Below, piece after piece: positions 7,248 through 15,794 of a stretch of 64,000 nucleotides of DNA; within the stretch, counting starts at the first letter, position 1; the number at the start of each line of letters is the position of its first letter. A program made the translations under genes and the position numbers. The notes beneath the pieces are model-generated. The model ran no database searches. It saw nothing but the letters and a program-made list of their open reading frames with translations, and was not told where the DNA came from. Origin of the DNA: Dyella_A ginsengisoli (GTDB lineage Bacteria > Pseudomonadota > Gammaproteobacteria > Xanthomonadales > Rhodanobacteraceae). The stretch covers positions 186,001 to 250,000 of the forward strand of contig NZ_JADIKM010000002.1 of assembly GCF_044904665.1 (NCBI RefSeq), in the 5' to 3' direction.

Positions 7248-9461
7248 ATGTTGAGCACCCTGCTGGCCGCCTCGATGGCCGCTGCGCTGGCGACGCCACC
7301 GGCCACACCGCCGGCCTGGCATGACGGACTGGACTGGCACGGCGTGCACGTGAGCGTGAGCGCCGACCCGCAGGGCGCCTTCACCGTGGCCTGGCCGTAT
7401 GGCCAGCGCGTGATCGGCAAGCAGCCGCTCGCCGTCGGCACCGCCAGCCCGCTGTTCAACGGCCTGTTCGCCATGGCGCAGGACGACCTGAAGCAGGATT
7501 CGGTCACCGCGATCCGCGACGGCGCCTTCGACCACGGCCAGCCGATCCCCTGCCACTGCTTCGAGACGGGCCTGAAGTGGCCGTACGTGTGGACACGCGA
7601 CCTGTCGTACTCGATCGACCTGGGCCTATGGCGCTTCGATGCGGATCGCTCGCGCAACGGTCTCGCCTTCAAGCTCTCCGACGTGCGCGTGCCCACCGCG
7701 CCGCAGGGCAAGTACGTGATGCAGGACACCGGCTCGGGCGGCAGCTGGCCGATCAGCACCGACCGCGTGGTGTGGTTCCTCGGCGCGCAGCACCTGCTGG
7801 GCGACAAACCTTTCGCCGCCGACGTTTACAATGCACTCGGCGACACGCTGGCGCAGGATCGCCAGTACGCCTTCGACGCGGCGTTCGGCCTGTACCGCGG
7901 CGAGACCTCCTTCATGGACTGGCGCGAGCAGAGCTATCCGGCCTGGACCTTCGACGAGGTCACCTTCATCGGCCAGTCCTACGCGCTGTCCACCAACGTG
8001 CTGCACTACCAGGCGCTGCAGATGGCCGCCGCGATGGCGCGCCAGCACGGCGACGCCGGGGCCGCCGCCGGTTACGCCGACCAGGCGAAGGCGCTCAAGG
8101 CGGCGATCAACACGCATTTCTGGCGCGCCGACCGCGGCATGTACATGAGCTTCCTCGGCGGCGACGGCACGCCCAACGACACCTACGACCTGCTCGGCAT
8201 CGCGCTGGCGATCACCAGCGGCGTGGCCGAGGGCGATCGCGCCTCGCAAACTCTCGCGAACTATCCGACCTGGCCCGCCGGCAGCCCGGTGATGTGGCCC
8301 GAGCGCAACGACCAGCCGATCTACCACAACCGCGCGATCTGGCCGTTCGTCAGCGCCTACGCGCTGCGCGCCGCACGCGAGGTGAACCAGCCCGCGCGCA
8401 TCGCCCACGAGATCCAATCGGTGATGCGCGGCGCGGCGCTGTACGGCTCCAACATGGAGAACTACGAGCTGCTCACCCAGGGCCAGCACGTGGACGAGGG
8501 CAAGCTCAGCGGACCGGTGGTCAACTCGCCGCGCCAGCTGTGGTCGGTGGCGGCGTATTTCGCCGTGGTCACCGAGGGTGTGTTCGGCCTCAACGAGGAC
8601 GGCAGCGTGCAGCCCAAGCTGCCCACCTCGCTGGTTCCCATGCTCTTTGGCGACCAGCTCAGCATCTCGCTCACCCTGCCCGATCGCACCATCACACTGC
8701 AGCTGCCCTCCCAGCGCCAAGGCAACCTGCTGGTAGCCGATCGCGTGTCGACCAAGGGCACCACCACCACCGTGCAGCTGAAGGCGATCACGGTGAAGGA
8801 TGCGCCGCTACGCATCGACGCGCCGCTGTATGGGCCGGAAGCACCGCCGGCGCCAGGGCTTCACGGTCGCCTGGGGCAATGGTTGGTGGAAGCACAAGGC
8901 AAGGTGCAGCTGTACGTCAATGGCAAGCGTGCGCAGACGATCGACGGCACAGGCATGTTGCCAGCCACCGGCTCGCTGAGTTGCGTGCGGGCCACCCGCA
9001 TCGACGACCACGGCATTGAATCACTGCCTAGCCCCGCCACCTGTGCTGGGGAGCTGCCGCCCGTTACTGGCACCTGGCCGCGCACGTGGACGGCACCGAC
9101 CAGCGGCGACTACCGCGTGTCGCTGAACTACGTGAACGACCACGGCCCGATCAACACCGGCATCACCGCCGCGGTGAAGATGCTGGCGATCCGCTGCGAC
9201 GGTACCGCCGAGCAGCGCGTGCCGATCGTGATGCCGCACAGCGTGCGCGCGCAGCGATCGACCTGGGGCGAGTTCTCCGCCCGGGCCGGAAGTCGCTGCA
9301 CGTTCGACCTGCAGGACGGCTTCAACATGAGCTACCTCAGCCACTTCGCCCACTACACCGGCGGCGTCGGCGGTGCGGATGGCCCGCTCAACCAGGCCGA
9401 CGTGCGCGGCCTCGTCATTGCGCCGCTGGGCGCTTCCACCACCAAGGGCAACGCACCATGA
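7248..9461 (+). CDS. Exported six-hairpin glycosidase, glycogen-debranching-enzyme-like
   Basis: The start at 7248 gives a 737-residue protein with a short signal peptide (MLSTLLAASMAAALATPPA). Upstream in-frame codons add only low-quality sequence. The central region reads as an (alpha/alpha)6 barrel: 'KWPYVWTRDLSYSIDLGLW', 'TSFMDWREQSYPAWT' and 'NRAIWPFVSAY' resemble the acid-rich motifs of amylo-1,6-glucosidase/GDE_C-type enzymes. A C-terminal ~150-residue beta domain ('GITAAVKMLAIRCDG...') may bind carbohydrate. The stop overlaps the permease start as ATGA, so the two are translationally coupled, which ties this enzyme to uptake of alpha-glucan products. The glycosidic bond cleaved is inferred, not known. 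Confidence 0.75.
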   Translation: MLSTLLAASMAAALATPPATPPAWHDGLDWHGVHVSVSADPQGAFTVAWPYGQRVIGKQPLAVGTASPLFNGLFAMAQDDLKQDSVTAIRDGAFDHGQPIPCHCFETGLKWPYVWTRDLSYSIDLGLWRFDADRSRNGLAFKLSDVRVPTAPQGKYVMQDTGSGGSWPISTDRVVWFLGAQHLLGDKPFAADVYNALGDTLAQDRQYAFDAAFGLYRGETSFMDWREQSYPAWTFDEVTFIGQSYALSTNVLHYQALQMAAAMARQHGDAGAAAGYADQAKALKAAINTHFWRADRGMYMSFLGGDGTPNDTYDLLGIALAITSGVAEGDRASQTLANYPTWPAGSPVMWPERNDQPIYHNRAIWPFVSAYALRAAREVNQPARIAHEIQSVMRGAALYGSNMENYELLTQGQHVDEGKLSGPVVNSPRQLWSVAAYFAVVTEGVFGLNEDGSVQPKLPTSLVPMLFGDQLSISLTLPDRTITLQLPSQRQGNLLVADRVSTKGTTTTVQLKAITVKDAPLRIDAPLYGPEAPPAPGLHGRLGQWLVEAQGKVQLYVNGKRAQTIDGTGMLPATGSLSCVRATRIDDHGIESLPSPATCAGELPPVTGTWPRTWTAPTSGDYRVSLNYVNDHGPINTGITAAVKMLAIRCDGTAEQRVPIVMPHSVRAQRSTWGEFSARAGSRCTFDLQDGFNMSYLSHFAHYTGGVGGADGPLNQADVRGLVIAPLGASTTKGNAP

Positions 9462-10927
9462 GCAACGCCAAACCGGAACTCTCGTTCTGGCAGATCTGGA
9501 ACATGTGTTTCGGTTTCCTGGGCATCCAGTTCGGCTTCGCGCTGCAGAACGCCAACGTCAGCCGCATCTTCCAGACGCTGGGCGCGAATGTGGACCAGAT
9601 TCCGGTGCTGTGGATCGCCGCGCCGTTCACCGGGCTGATCGTGCAGCCGATCATCGGCTACTTCTCCGACCGCACCTGGAACCGCTTCGGCCGCCGCCGG
9701 CCGTACTTCTTCGCCGGCGCGGTGCTGGCGACCCTCGCGCTGCTAGCCATGCCCAACTCGCCCACGCTGTGGGTGGCAGCCGGCCTGCTGTGGATCATGG
9801 ATGCATCGTTCAACGTGTCGATGGAGCCGTTCCGCGCCTTCGTGGGCGACCAGCTGCCGCCCAAGCAGCGGCCGCTGGGCTATGCGATGCAGAGCGTGTT
9901 CATCGGCGTGGGCGCGGTGGTGGCCTCGTTCCTGCCCTACGTGCTCACCCACTTCGGCGTGGCCAACACGGCGCCGGCCGGCGAGGTGCCGCACTCGGTG
10001 ATGTATGCCTTCTACGCCGGGGCGGCGGTGCTGCTGGGCGCCATGTTGTGGACCATCCTCAGCACCCGCGAGTACCCGCCCGAGCAGCTCGAATCGTTCT
10101 CCGACAATCGGGTGGAAGGCGCCCCCGTGGTGGTGACCGGCGCGTGGAAGATCGGCGCGCTGTTCCTCGTGCTGGGCGCGATCATGCTCGGCGTGATCGG
10201 CCAGTTCGCGCTGGAGAAGGAGCTGTATCTGCTGGCCGGCGGACTGGTCGGCTTCGGCGGGCTGTTCGTGTGGCTCAGCCGCACGCGCAGCGACGGCGCG
10301 TTGCGCCACATCATGGGCGACCTCTACGGCATGCCCAGGCCGATGCGCCGGCTCAACTGGGTGCAGTTCTTCTCGTGGTTCGCGATGTTCGCGATGTGGA
10401 TCAACACCACGCCCGCGGTGGCCGAGCACTTCTACGGCAGCAGCGACACCACCTCGGCCGCCTACAACGAAGGTGCCAACTGGGCCGGCGTGCTGATGGG
10501 CACCTACAACGGCGTGGGCGTGCTCGCGGCCATCCTCATCCCGCTGCTGGTGCGCGCCTGCGGCCTGCGCATGAGCCACCTGGTGAACCTGTGGCTGGGC
10601 GGCATCGGCCTGCTGTCGTTCCTGGTGATCCGCGATCCGCACTGGCTGATCGCCTCGATGGTGGGCGTGGGCTTCGCGTGGGCGTCGATCCTCTCGCTGC
10701 CCTACGCGATGCTCTCGGACAACCTGCCCGCCGCGAAGATGGGCATCTACATGGGCATCTTCAATTTCTTCATCGTGATCCCGCAGCTGATGGCCGCCAG
10801 CGTGCTCGGCGTGCTGCTCAAGCTGTTCTTCCACAACCAGCCGATCTGGGCGCTGGGCCTGGGCGGCGCCAGCCTGCTCGTCGCCGGCCTGTGCACGCTG
10901 CGCGTGCCGCGCCCGGAAGCGGCCTGA
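9458..10927 (+). CDS. MFS/GPH-type sugar permease, SLC45-like (maltose/maltodextrin or sucrose)
   Basis: A 489-residue inner-membrane transporter with about 12 hydrophobic segments. It has the loop motif 'SDRTWNRFGRRRPYFFAG' of the GPH/SLC45 group and an N terminus 'FWQIWNMCFGFLGIQFGFALQNANVSRIFQTLGA' typical of proteobacterial maltose/sucrose symporters of this class. The ATG overlaps the glycosidase stop by 4 nt (ATGA). Position between an exported glycosidase and a periplasmic amylase argues for proton-coupled import of maltose or short maltodextrins. Sucrose is an alternative substrate for close relatives. Confidence 0.9.
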   Translation: MSNAKPELSFWQIWNMCFGFLGIQFGFALQNANVSRIFQTLGANVDQIPVLWIAAPFTGLIVQPIIGYFSDRTWNRFGRRRPYFFAGAVLATLALLAMPNSPTLWVAAGLLWIMDASFNVSMEPFRAFVGDQLPPKQRPLGYAMQSVFIGVGAVVASFLPYVLTHFGVANTAPAGEVPHSVMYAFYAGAAVLLGAMLWTILSTREYPPEQLESFSDNRVEGAPVVVTGAWKIGALFLVLGAIMLGVIGQFALEKELYLLAGGLVGFGGLFVWLSRTRSDGALRHIMGDLYGMPRPMRRLNWVQFFSWFAMFAMWINTTPAVAEHFYGSSDTTSAAYNEGANWAGVLMGTYNGVGVLAAILIPLLVRACGLRMSHLVNLWLGGIGLLSFLVIRDPHWLIASMVGVGFAWASILSLPYAMLSDNLPAAKMGIYMGIFNFFIVIPQLMAASVLGVLLKLFFHNQPIWALGLGGASLLVAGLCTLRVPRPEAA

Positions 10928-10941
10928 CCCCTCCTCATCCT

Positions 10942-11021
10942 GTAGGAGCCCGCTCGCGGGCGATGCCCTTGCTCCTGATCCACACCAAAGCCAAAAGCAT
11001 CGCCCGCGAGCGGGCTCCTAC
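10942..11021. repeat. REP-doublet (REPIN-like) extragenic palindrome, copy 1
   Basis: Two perfectly complementary 25-nt arms (10942-10966 and 10997-11021; core AGGAGCCCGCTCGCGGGCGA) flank a 30-nt variable centre in the gap between the permease and amylase genes. The same arms recur near 21.1 and 51.5 kb. Each arm itself contains a small inverted repeat (CCCGCTCGCGGG). The structure fits REP doublets mobilised by REP-associated tyrosine transposases, none of which is in this window. Confidence 0.85.
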
Positions 11022-11049
11022 TAGAACACCGCGATACGGAATCCGCATC

Positions 11050-12735
11050 ATGACCGCCAAACGCCTGCTCCCCGCCCTCATCGCCACGCTCGCCTGCGGC
11101 CTCGCGCACGCGGCCACGCCGCAGACGCCGGTGTTCGTCGGCACCGATGCCCCCATGGCCTCCAACGCGATCTACTTCGTGATGACCGACCGCTTCGTCA
11201 ACGGCGATCCGTCCAACGACCACCGCGACCAGGGCGGCGTGCATCCCACCTGGAACATCCCCGTACCCGGCGCGCCCAAAGGCGAGAGCGCCAACATCGG
11301 CTACCTCGGCGGCGATTTCAAGGGCGTGCTGGAGAACGCCGGCTACATCAAGGGCATGGGCTTCGGCGCGGTGTGGATCACGCCCATCGTCGACAATCCG
11401 GATGAAGCCTTTACCGGCGGCGATCCGGTGAGCTGGGGCTCGAAGTTCACCGACCGCGGCAAGACCGGCTTCCACGGCTACTGGGGCGTCAACTTCTACA
11501 AGCTCGACGAGCACCTGCCCAGCAAGCATCTCGACTACCGCCAGTTCACCGCCAGCATGCACAAGGCCGGGCTCAAGGTGGTGCAGGACATCGTGGTCAA
11601 CCACGGCTCGCCCGCCTTCACCATGCCGGTGAAGCAGCCGCAGTTCGGCCAGATCTTCGACAAGGACGGCAGGCTGATCGCCGACGAGCAGAACCTGCCG
11701 CCGTACCAGCTCGACCCGGTGCGCAACCCGCTGCACCGCTTCTATCACGCGTACGACGACCTGGTGCAGCTGTCCAACAACGACGACCAGAGTCCGATGG
11801 CGCTCGACTACATGGTCGGCGCCTACGAGCAGTGGATCGACGAAGGCAGCGACGCGTTCCGCATCGACACCATCAGCCACATGTCCACCGCGTTCTGGAA
11901 GCAGTTCAGCGACCGCATCCGCGCCAGGCACCCGGGCTTCTTCATGTACGGCGAGGCGTTCGACTACAGCCCGGACAACATCGGCCAGTACACCTGGCCG
12001 CAGAACGGCGGCATCAGCGTGCTGGACTTCCCGCTACGCGGGCGCATCGGCGACGTGTTCGAGCACCCCGGCAGCGACTACGCGCAGATCCTCAATCGCC
12101 TCTACCTCACCAACGGCCCGTACCAGAACCCGTACGAGCTGGTGACCTTCTACGACAACCACGACATGGCGCGTTTGAACGCCACCGACAACGGCTTCAT
12201 CGACGCCAACAATTTCCTGTTCACCACCCGCGGCATCCCGGCCATCTACTACGGCTCGGAAACCGGCTTCGAGCGCGGCAAGGCCGAGCACGAGGGCAAC
12301 CGCAACTACTTCGGCCAGGCCCGTATCGACGCGGCGCCGAAGAGCCCGATCTACCAGCACCTCAAGCGCATCGCCACGCTGCGCGAAGAGACGCCCGCCC
12401 TACAGCGCGGCCTGATGCTGCCGATCCGCTTCGCCGGCCAGCAGGCGTCGTTCTATCGCGTGTACCAGCAAGGCGACACGCACCAGATAGCACTCGTGCT
12501 GCTCAACAAGGGCGACCAGCCGGCCACGTTTGAAGTGAGCGACAGGCTGCAGGCCGGCGAGTGGAAGCCGGCGTTCGGCGGCGACGCGATCACTGTTGCC
12601 GACGGCGGCCGGCTCAAGACCACCGTGGCCGCGCACGACGTGCAGGTCTACCTGCTTGATGCGCAGGCAACGCGGCCCGACCTGGTGGCGGAGCTGACGC
12701 GGCTGATGGAGGAGCGGGGGCATCCTGCGCGGTGA
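11050..12735 (+). CDS. Periplasmic GH13 alpha-amylase/cyclomaltodextrinase-like enzyme
   Basis: A 561-residue GH13 enzyme. The signal peptide 'MTAKRLLPALIATLACGLAHA' starts at 11050. The barrel opens with 'NAIYFVMTDRFVNGDPSNDH' and carries the catalytic set Asp273 (AFRIDTISHM), Glu302 (FMYGEAFDY) and Asp372 (FYDNHDMARL), with 'VVQDIVVNHG' as motif I. A C-terminal beta domain ends near 'VQVYLLDAQ'. It follows the permease after a REP-type repeat and likely belongs to the same starch/maltodextrin system, acting in the periplasm. Relatives are annotated variously as alpha-amylase or cyclodextrin glucanotransferase; the sequence does not settle which. Confidence 0.9.
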   Translation: MTAKRLLPALIATLACGLAHAATPQTPVFVGTDAPMASNAIYFVMTDRFVNGDPSNDHRDQGGVHPTWNIPVPGAPKGESANIGYLGGDFKGVLENAGYIKGMGFGAVWITPIVDNPDEAFTGGDPVSWGSKFTDRGKTGFHGYWGVNFYKLDEHLPSKHLDYRQFTASMHKAGLKVVQDIVVNHGSPAFTMPVKQPQFGQIFDKDGRLIADEQNLPPYQLDPVRNPLHRFYHAYDDLVQLSNNDDQSPMALDYMVGAYEQWIDEGSDAFRIDTISHMSTAFWKQFSDRIRARHPGFFMYGEAFDYSPDNIGQYTWPQNGGISVLDFPLRGRIGDVFEHPGSDYAQILNRLYLTNGPYQNPYELVTFYDNHDMARLNATDNGFIDANNFLFTTRGIPAIYYGSETGFERGKAEHEGNRNYFGQARIDAAPKSPIYQHLKRIATLREETPALQRGLMLPIRFAGQQASFYRVYQQGDTHQIALVLLNKGDQPATFEVSDRLQAGEWKPAFGGDAITVADGGRLKTTVAAHDVQVYLLDAQATRPDLVAELTRLMEERGHPAR

Positions 12736-12897
12736 GCAGACCAGGCGGGCGTGGCCAGGCGGGTGACAGGCTCGGGCGGCGCTTGCGATCATTACCGCGG
12801 ATCCCCAGCATCCGGCACCATCAACGATGAGTGACGGACGCGGGGAAGGCTTCAGGGTCACACCCCGCTCTTTAATCGAGATGGAGTCAGGCCGCCC

Positions 12898-13176
12898 ATG
12901 AACGCTCGTTCCTGGATCAGACCGTTGTCCGTCGTGGCAATCGTCACGGCATTGCTCTTGTGCATTCCCCTCGTGGCCATGCACTTCACGCGTGAGGTGA
13001 ACTGGTCAGCCGGCGATTTTGCGGTTGCCGCCCTGCTTCTGCTGAGCGCTGGCATGGCTATCGCGGTCGGCGTGCGCCGGACGAAGTCGCCCCGCGGCAG
13101 GAGCCTGGTGGTCGCTGCCGTGCTGCTGCTGCTTTTGCTGGTCTGGGCGCATCTCGCGGTCGGCCTGTTCTCCTAG
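12898..13176 (+). CDS. Small three-helix membrane protein of unknown function
   Basis: A 92-residue hydrophobic protein with three predicted membrane spans (about residues 9-30, 40-59 and 70-90) separated by short basic loops ('VRRTKSPRGRS'). I do not recognise a named family. It stands alone after the amylase gene, separated by 162 bp, and is not obviously linked to sugar use. The ATG at 12898 begins with a typical positively charged lead (MNARSWIR). Confidence 0.65.
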   Translation: MNARSWIRPLSVVAIVTALLLCIPLVAMHFTREVNWSAGDFAVAALLLLSAGMAIAVGVRRTKSPRGRSLVVAAVLLLLLLVWAHLAVGLFS

Positions 13177-13463
13177 CCTCGCCAACTCGATCAGGCCGCA
13201 AGAGGACGCGTGAAGCGCAGATGGACCATCATTGCCCGTTGCCGTCGCGGATGCTGGGCGAGCTGTCCGTGGTGCCGTTTGCCGCGCGGTTTCACGCAGG
13301 CCTTCGCGGCCCTTCCGCACTTTGGGCAAACCGTCGATCTTGATGACGCCGTCCTGCTCCGCCCGCGCCGGCGGCTCACGCAGGGCCATAGAGTCTGCAC
13401 AACCCTGATCGGGACCGGCCGGGCAACCTGCCCTCGGGAGCCATCCACGCCTCAGACGTCGAG

Positions 13464-13997
13464 ATGAAATTCCGCACAAGCACATCCGCCGACGTACCCG
13501 CTTTTCGCCGGTTCTGGGAGTCCGCCGTGAGCTATCAGCAAGCGAGGCAGCTGCCGCTCTGGCCACCGTTTCCCGTCGAGCAGATCGAAAGCGAAATCCA
13601 GGCCGGGCTGCATTTCTCATCCGACTTTGCCGACGGGGCCATGGCGGGCTATTTTTCCGTGGCCCTCTCCGACGAAATCATCTGGGCGGGAAGAGAACGC
13701 GGCGATGCGATTTATATCCATCGCATGTGCGTCAATCCGATGCGCAAGGGGAGCAACCTCACCCCCGCGGTCTTGGCCTGGGCCAAGGGATATGCCTTGA
13801 GTCTGGGCAGGACGTTCGTCCGGATGGACACGTGGGCCGACAACGAGAAACTGGTGAAGTACTACATCAAGTGTGGATTCCAGTACGTCGGCGATCGACA
13901 ACTCAGTAGTGCCCCGGGACTTCCGGCCCACTACAGCCATACCCGGTTGGCACTCTTCCAGAACCCGGCCGGCGAATCGGATGGTTGCGGCGCTTAG
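13464..13997 (+). CDS. GNAT-family N-acetyltransferase
   Basis: A 177-residue single-domain GNAT protein that would transfer an acetyl group from acetyl-CoA to an unknown amine. The acetyl-CoA-binding core is visible as 'IYIHRMCVNPMRKGSNLTPAVLAWAKGYALSLGRTFVRMDTWADNEKLVKYYIKCGFQYVG', with the family's 'N..l..yY.k.GF' ending. The N terminus carries the usual 'RTSTSADVPAFRRFWE' first strand and helix. Codon use and GC look lower than in the flanking core genes, which hints at separate acquisition. Substrate unknown. Confidence 0.85.
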   Translation: MKFRTSTSADVPAFRRFWESAVSYQQARQLPLWPPFPVEQIESEIQAGLHFSSDFADGAMAGYFSVALSDEIIWAGRERGDAIYIHRMCVNPMRKGSNLTPAVLAWAKGYALSLGRTFVRMDTWADNEKLVKYYIKCGFQYVGDRQLSSAPGLPAHYSHTRLALFQNPAGESDGCGA

Positions 13998-14118
13998 AGC
14001 GACCGCCTCACACGGAAGAGCAAAACAAGGGTCAGAGTCGGCTTCTTGCATGAAAGCTCTGGAACGTCGGCTTTTGGCAACGTTGCCTGAAGCCAATACT
14101 AGAAACCAAGGTGCAACT

Positions 14119-14547
14119 GTGACCCCGATCATCAAGTTTTTCCTGGTCGTTGCCTTCCTCCTATCGGCAGGGACTCAATGGCTGGACAGCTCGATAGACC
14201 CGTACGCTGCACTTCCCGGCTCATGGGGATGGGAGGGCACCGATGACTGCACGGTGTCACCTCAGAAAATTCGTTTCAGCCCGGGCCGGACGCAAATGGT
14301 GCTTTCGCTCACTCCCGCGGACGAGCATGGCACTCGTGAGCCTCGCCGCGAAGTCACTTATCAGGTGCTTCGCGATCTCCCCAACGGCCTTCGGCTGGCG
14401 CTGGACGGAGAGAAACGGCTCGACCCTTCGGGAAAACCGGTCACGTGGGATCTGATGCTTCTTGGTAACGACCAGTTTTGTTGGCACCGTGGTGATTGGC
14501 CCGGGACTGGCTGTACTAAATCGATGGATCGCTGCCTAAAGCAGTGA
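14119..14547 (+). CDS. Hypothetical exported or membrane-anchored small protein
   Basis: I read the start as GTG at 14119, preceded by AAGGTG with good spacing. This gives 142 residues with an N-terminal hydrophobic helix (PIIKFFLVVAFLLSAG) and then a compact domain starting 'PYAALPGSWGWEGTDDCTVSPQKIRFSPG' and ending 'CWHRGDWPGTGCTKSMDRCLKQ'. Four cysteines could form disulfides outside the cytoplasm. No family recognised. An upstream in-frame ATG at 14050 would add a poorly supported leader. It shares the lower-GC look of the preceding GNAT gene. Confidence 0.6.
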   Translation: MTPIIKFFLVVAFLLSAGTQWLDSSIDPYAALPGSWGWEGTDDCTVSPQKIRFSPGRTQMVLSLTPADEHGTREPRREVTYQVLRDLPNGLRLALDGEKRLDPSGKPVTWDLMLLGNDQFCWHRGDWPGTGCTKSMDRCLKQ

Positions 14548-14637
14548 CGAGTAAAGACAGCAGACCGAAACAAGCGCTCGTTCGCCTCGGAACGCAGCAG
14601 ACCCAGTTGATCGCGCACGGATGCGCCGGCCAATCCC

Positions 14638-14661
14638 AAGGCGCCGCTCTCGCGGCGCCTT
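14638..14661. terminator. Hairpin between convergent genes
   Basis: AAGGCGCCGC-TCTC-GCGGCGCCTT, a perfect 10-bp stem followed by CGTCGT, lies between the 142-aa protein gene and the convergent oxidoreductase. It could terminate transcription from both sides. The T run is weak. Confidence 0.6.
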
Positions 14662-14668
14662 CGTCGTG

Positions 14669-15676
14669 TCAGCGCGCCACATCCACCACCACTTTGCCGG
14701 CGGCCTTTCCACTTTCGATCAACTGATAGGCCTGCTCGGCCTCGGCCAGCGTGAAGCGGTGCGGGTCGAGGTGGGTGCGCAGCTTGCCCTGCTCGGCCAG
14801 CGCGGTCGCTGCGCGCAGGATCTCGCCGTGGTGGGCGCGGCCCTGACCGGTGAGCAGCGGGCGCAGCGTAAACACGCCGGAATAGGTGCCGGCGCGGAAC
14901 GACAGCGGCGCCAGGGCATGCGTACCCCAGCCGAGCGCACTCACAACATGACCGTGATACGTGCGCACCGCCTCGAACGAGGCATCCAGCGTGGCGCCAC
15001 CCACGGTGTCGTAGATGATGTCGAACCCTTCCCCGGCGGTGTGCGCCTGCACGTAGTCCGCGACCGGCGTGGTGGCGTAATCGATGGCGGTGGCCCCGTA
15101 GCCTTCGATCATCGCCTTCTGCGCGGCGGTGCCGGTGGCGAACACCTCGGCACCGTGGGCGCGGGCGAGCTGTACGGCCAGATGCCCCACACCGCCGGCG
15201 CCGCCGTGCACCAGCACGCGCTGGCCGGCATGTACGCGAGCGCGATCCACCAGCCCCTCGTACGCGGTGATGAAGCCCAGCGGCAGCGCCGCCGCTTCGC
15301 GCATGGAGAGGTGGGCCGGCTTGGGTGCCAGCAGCGAGGCGTCCACCGCGGCGTATTCGGCCAGCGAGCCCTGCACGCCGGCGACGCCGCCGGTCATGCC
15401 GTAGACGGCGTCGCCCACCTGCCACTGATCGACGTCCGCACCCAGCGCGACCACGGTGCCGGCCAGGTCGATGCCCAGCACGGCCGGCAGCGGGTGCCGG
15501 GCATGGCCGGCCTTGCCGGCGCGGATCTTGGTGTCCAGCGGATTGAGGCCGGCGGCCGCCACGCGCACCAGCACCTGGCCCGGGCCGGGAACCGGCACGG
15601 CGAGGTCCACGAGGCGCAGCGGGGTGTCGATCTGTTCGGCAACGGCGGCTTGCATGGTGGCGGGAATCAGGTTCAT
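14669..15676 (-). CDS. Zinc-independent MDR-family NAD(P)H-quinone oxidoreductase-like protein
   Basis: A 335-residue medium-chain dehydrogenase/reductase. The GroES-like half carries 'AAGLNPLDTKIRAGKAG' and 'VLGIDLAGTVVALG'. The Rossmann half has 'VLVHGGAGGVGHLAVQLARAHGAEV' for NADPH binding. Zinc-ligand cysteines are absent, which points to quinone oxidoreductase/enone reductase relatives rather than alcohol dehydrogenases. An internal Met at residue 8 is an alternative start. It is transcribed divergently from a LysR gene 118 bp away, with a palindrome between them, so it is probably that regulator's target. Confidence 0.87.
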   Translation of the reverse strand: MNLIPATMQAAVAEQIDTPLRLVDLAVPVPGPGQVLVRVAAAGLNPLDTKIRAGKAGHARHPLPAVLGIDLAGTVVALGADVDQWQVGDAVYGMTGGVAGVQGSLAEYAAVDASLLAPKPAHLSMREAAALPLGFITAYEGLVDRARVHAGQRVLVHGGAGGVGHLAVQLARAHGAEVFATGTAAQKAMIEGYGATAIDYATTPVADYVQAHTAGEGFDIIYDTVGGATLDASFEAVRTYHGHVVSALGWGTHALAPLSFRAGTYSGVFTLRPLLTGQGRAHHGEILRAATALAEQGKLRTHLDPHRFTLAEAEQAYQLIESGKAAGKVVVDVAR

Positions 15677-15755
15677 GGCGAGGTCTCCATCAGGAAGGTG
15701 GGTTCATGGTGAACCTGGTCGTTGTGCATGAAAATCGACGTTTTCGTTTTCCACT

Positions 15756-15771
15756 CATGCAAAAATGCATG
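15756..15771. promoter_or_regulatory. Candidate LysR operator CATGCA-AAAA-TGCATG
   Basis: A perfect 6-4-6 inverted repeat in the divergent region between the oxidoreductase and the LysR gene, 23 bp before the preferred LysR start. A further TGCATG half-site lies at about 15726. The symmetry and position fit a LysR-type binding site. Confidence 0.45.
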
Positions 15772-15794
15772 GATTGACACGGCCGGAGCCAGCG

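Noticed and set aside
9373..11049. Long N-terminal extension of the periplasmic amylase frame
   Set aside because: The frame runs through the permease gene and the REP doublet. The signal peptide at 11050 marks the real start.
13210..13467. 85-residue open frame before the GNAT gene, and its antisense counterpart
   Set aside because: No ribosome binding site or family likeness, and it overlaps the GNAT start in another frame.
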